Assembly: GCA_031431395.1 (NCBI GenBank)
Contig: JANPDJ010000371.1
Span: 1-5,647 of the forward strand
DNA: 5,647 nt
Direction: 5' to 3'
From: VGPE01 sp031431395
GTDB lineage: Bacteria; Chloroflexota; Limnocylindria; Limnocylindrales; CSP1-4
Every line of letters starts with the position of its first letter. Positions within the stretch are counted from its first letter, which is position 1. This document shows positions 4,375 through 5,647 of the stretch, piece by piece. Under the pieces are notes generated by a model that worked only from the letters and a program-made list of their open reading frames with translations, did no database searches and was not told the DNA's origin. Both the position numbers and the translations under genes were made by a program.

Positions 4375-5647
4375 CTATCCCTCGCGTCCGCGCCTGATCA
4401 CCCGCCCGGGTCGGTCGCCCGTCTCGCGCCCGTCGCGCACCACGAACCGGCCGTTCACGAGGACGTGGGTGATGCCATCCGGATGGCGCGCCGGCTCGTC
4501 GTAGGTCGCCCGGTCGGCAACGGCTGCCGGGTCGAAGATCACCAGATCGGCGAAGGCGCCGGGCCGTACCACGCCCCGGTCGGGCAGGCCGAGGATGCGC
4601 GCCCCATCGGTGCCGAGCCGCCGGACCGCGCCCGCCAGCGACAGGCCGCCGAGCTCCCGGACGTAGCGCCCTAGCACGCGCGCGGTGGTGCCATACAGCC
4701 GCGGATGCGGGTGCGGCGCGATGACCCCGTCCGCACCGATGGACCCACCGGGCGCGTTCATGATCTCCAGGAGGGACGCGTCGTCGTACATGCCCAGCAG
4801 CACCATGGGAACGCTGCCCGCCTCCGAGATGAGCAGATCCGCGACGAGGTCCAGCGGATCCCGGCCGTCTTCCGCCGCGAGCGAGCCCACCGTCCGCCCC
4901 ACCATCCCGCGATTCTCGGGACGCGCCGCGCCGCCGATCTGCACGGCGGCCCAGCCCGCGAGGCCGGCGTAGTTCTCCCACCCCAGCCGCCCGCGGCCCG
5001 CGATCTCCCCGCGGATTCGGTCGCGAATCGCCGGGTCCGCCAGCCGCTCGCCCATTCGGGCCGGGCCGCCATCGGCCGCCCACGGCGGGAGCACCTGCGC
5101 GAGCGTCGTGGAAGCAGCCGTGTACGGGTGCTGGTCGAACGTGACCGGCAGGCCGCCTGCCCGCGCCTCCGCGAGGCGCTCGAGTGCTCGCGGGACCGCC
5201 GGCCAGTTGCGCTCGCCGAGCCCGCACAGGTGCGAGACGTGCAGCCGGACCTGCGCCTGTCGCGCGATGGAGATCGCCTCGTCGATCCCGGCGAGCCATT
5301 CGTCTCCCTGGCTGCGAAGGTGGATGACCATGAGGCCGTCGTGGCGCCCCACCACGGAGAACGCGCGGACCAGCTCCGCGGTGTCGGCGAACACGGCCGG
5401 CGGGTACACCAGCCCCACCGACATCCCGAACGCCCCGTCGCCCATCGCCTCCTCCACCAGGGCTGCGATCCGATCCAGCTCGGACGAAGTGGGCTGGCGC
5501 GCGTCCATGCCCAGAACGGCATTCCGGACCGCGCCGTAGGCGAGCAGCGCCGCGACGTTGTTCGCCGGATGCGCCGCCTCGATCGCCGCGAGGTGGTCCG
5601 AGAACGACCGCCAGGTCCAGGGGAGGCCGGGATGGCCGGTAAGGGCC
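4375..5647 (-). CDS. N-acyl-D-amino-acid deacylase family amidohydrolase (5' partial)
   Basis: The frame is open from the right edge to TGA at 4375, encoding the last 423 residues; the family is usually about 480-550 long, so roughly the first 60-120 residues, with the HxH metal motif, are outside. Visible family landmarks in order are: PGLPWTWRSFSDHL, NNVAALLAYGAVR, GAFGMSVGLVYPP, the metal-ligand region VIHLRSQGD (His codon at 5320-5322), LHVSHLCG (His at 5239-5241 and 5230-5232), DQHPYTAAST, SIGADGV with the expected catalytic Asp (codon 4729-4731), HPRLYGT, and the C-terminal amidohydrolase end LGLPDRGVVRPGAFADLVIFDP...VLVNGRFVVRDG. The family hydrolyses N-acyl-D-amino acids to D-amino acid and carboxylate, using zinc in a TIM barrel; some members act on other amides or dipeptides, so exact substrate is open. 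The internal ATG at 5508 is not the start, since conserved sequence continues upstream of it. Confidence 0.93.
   Translation of the reverse strand, partial: ALTGHPGLPWTWRSFSDHLAAIEAAHPANNVAALLAYGAVRNAVLGMDARQPTSSELDRIAALVEEAMGDGAFGMSVGLVYPPAVFADTAELVRAFSVVGRHDGLMVIHLRSQGDEWLAGIDEAISIARQAQVRLHVSHLCGLGERNWPAVPRALERLAEARAGGLPVTFDQHPYTAASTTLAQVLPPWAADGGPARMGERLADPAIRDRIRGEIAGRGRLGWENYAGLAGWAAVQIGGAARPENRGMVGRTVGSLAAEDGRDPLDLVADLLISEAGSVPMVLLGMYDDASLLEIMNAPGGSIGADGVIAPHPHPRLYGTTARVLGRYVRELGGLSLAGAVRRLGTDGARILGLPDRGVVRPGAFADLVIFDPAAVADRATYDEPARHPDGITHVLVNGRFVVRDGRETGDRPGRVIRRGREG

Noticed and set aside
4301..5299. Minus-strand open frames at 4301-5299 and 4758-5522
   Set aside because: Alternative frames of the amidohydrolase gene, dominated by Arg, Gly, Ala and Pro, with no family landmarks.

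Overview
The window is very GC-rich and densely coded, with strong G/C preference at third codon positions. It looks like a chromosome fragment of a high-GC bacterium. The N-terminal four-cysteine signature of the leftmost gene resembles proteins I recall from uncultured Chloroflexota (Limnocylindria-like lineages). That assignment rests on memory and is tentative; a deep-branching actinobacterium is the main alternative. I see no insertion sequence, CRISPR array, tRNA, rRNA or phage feature.

Layout. Positions 1-2868 hold three genes on the minus strand, read from right to left: a small basic KOW/SH3-like protein (2557-2868), a BNR/Asp-box beta-propeller protein of the sialidase superfamily (1405-2463), and a membrane protein whose 3' end lies outside the window (1-1362). 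The membrane protein has an N-terminal four-cysteine module, a long disordered region and one transmembrane helix. Positions 2881-3109 form a divergent intergenic region rich in inverted repeats. Positions 3110-4365 hold a translationally coupled plus-strand pair: a single-domain PAS protein and a metallo-beta-lactamase-fold hydrolase, overlapping by GTGA. Positions 4375-5647 hold a convergent minus-strand gene, cut at its 5' end, for an N-acyl-D-amino-acid deacylase-type amidohydrolase.

How the genes may work together. The PAS-MBL pair is the clearest functional unit: a small sensor-type domain made in step with a probable phosphodiesterase-type hydrolase. The minus-strand genes on the left may be co-transcribed, but their gaps (93 and 42 bases) leave this open. 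A D-amino-acid amidohydrolase, a glycan-type propeller and a possible wall-associated membrane protein hint at envelope or amino-sugar metabolism, but that link is inference only. Two genes, at the left and right edges, run out of the window. Several start codons are non-ATG (GTG for the propeller and the MBL protein, TTG for the KOW protein) and were chosen from Shine-Dalgarno spacing or overlap.
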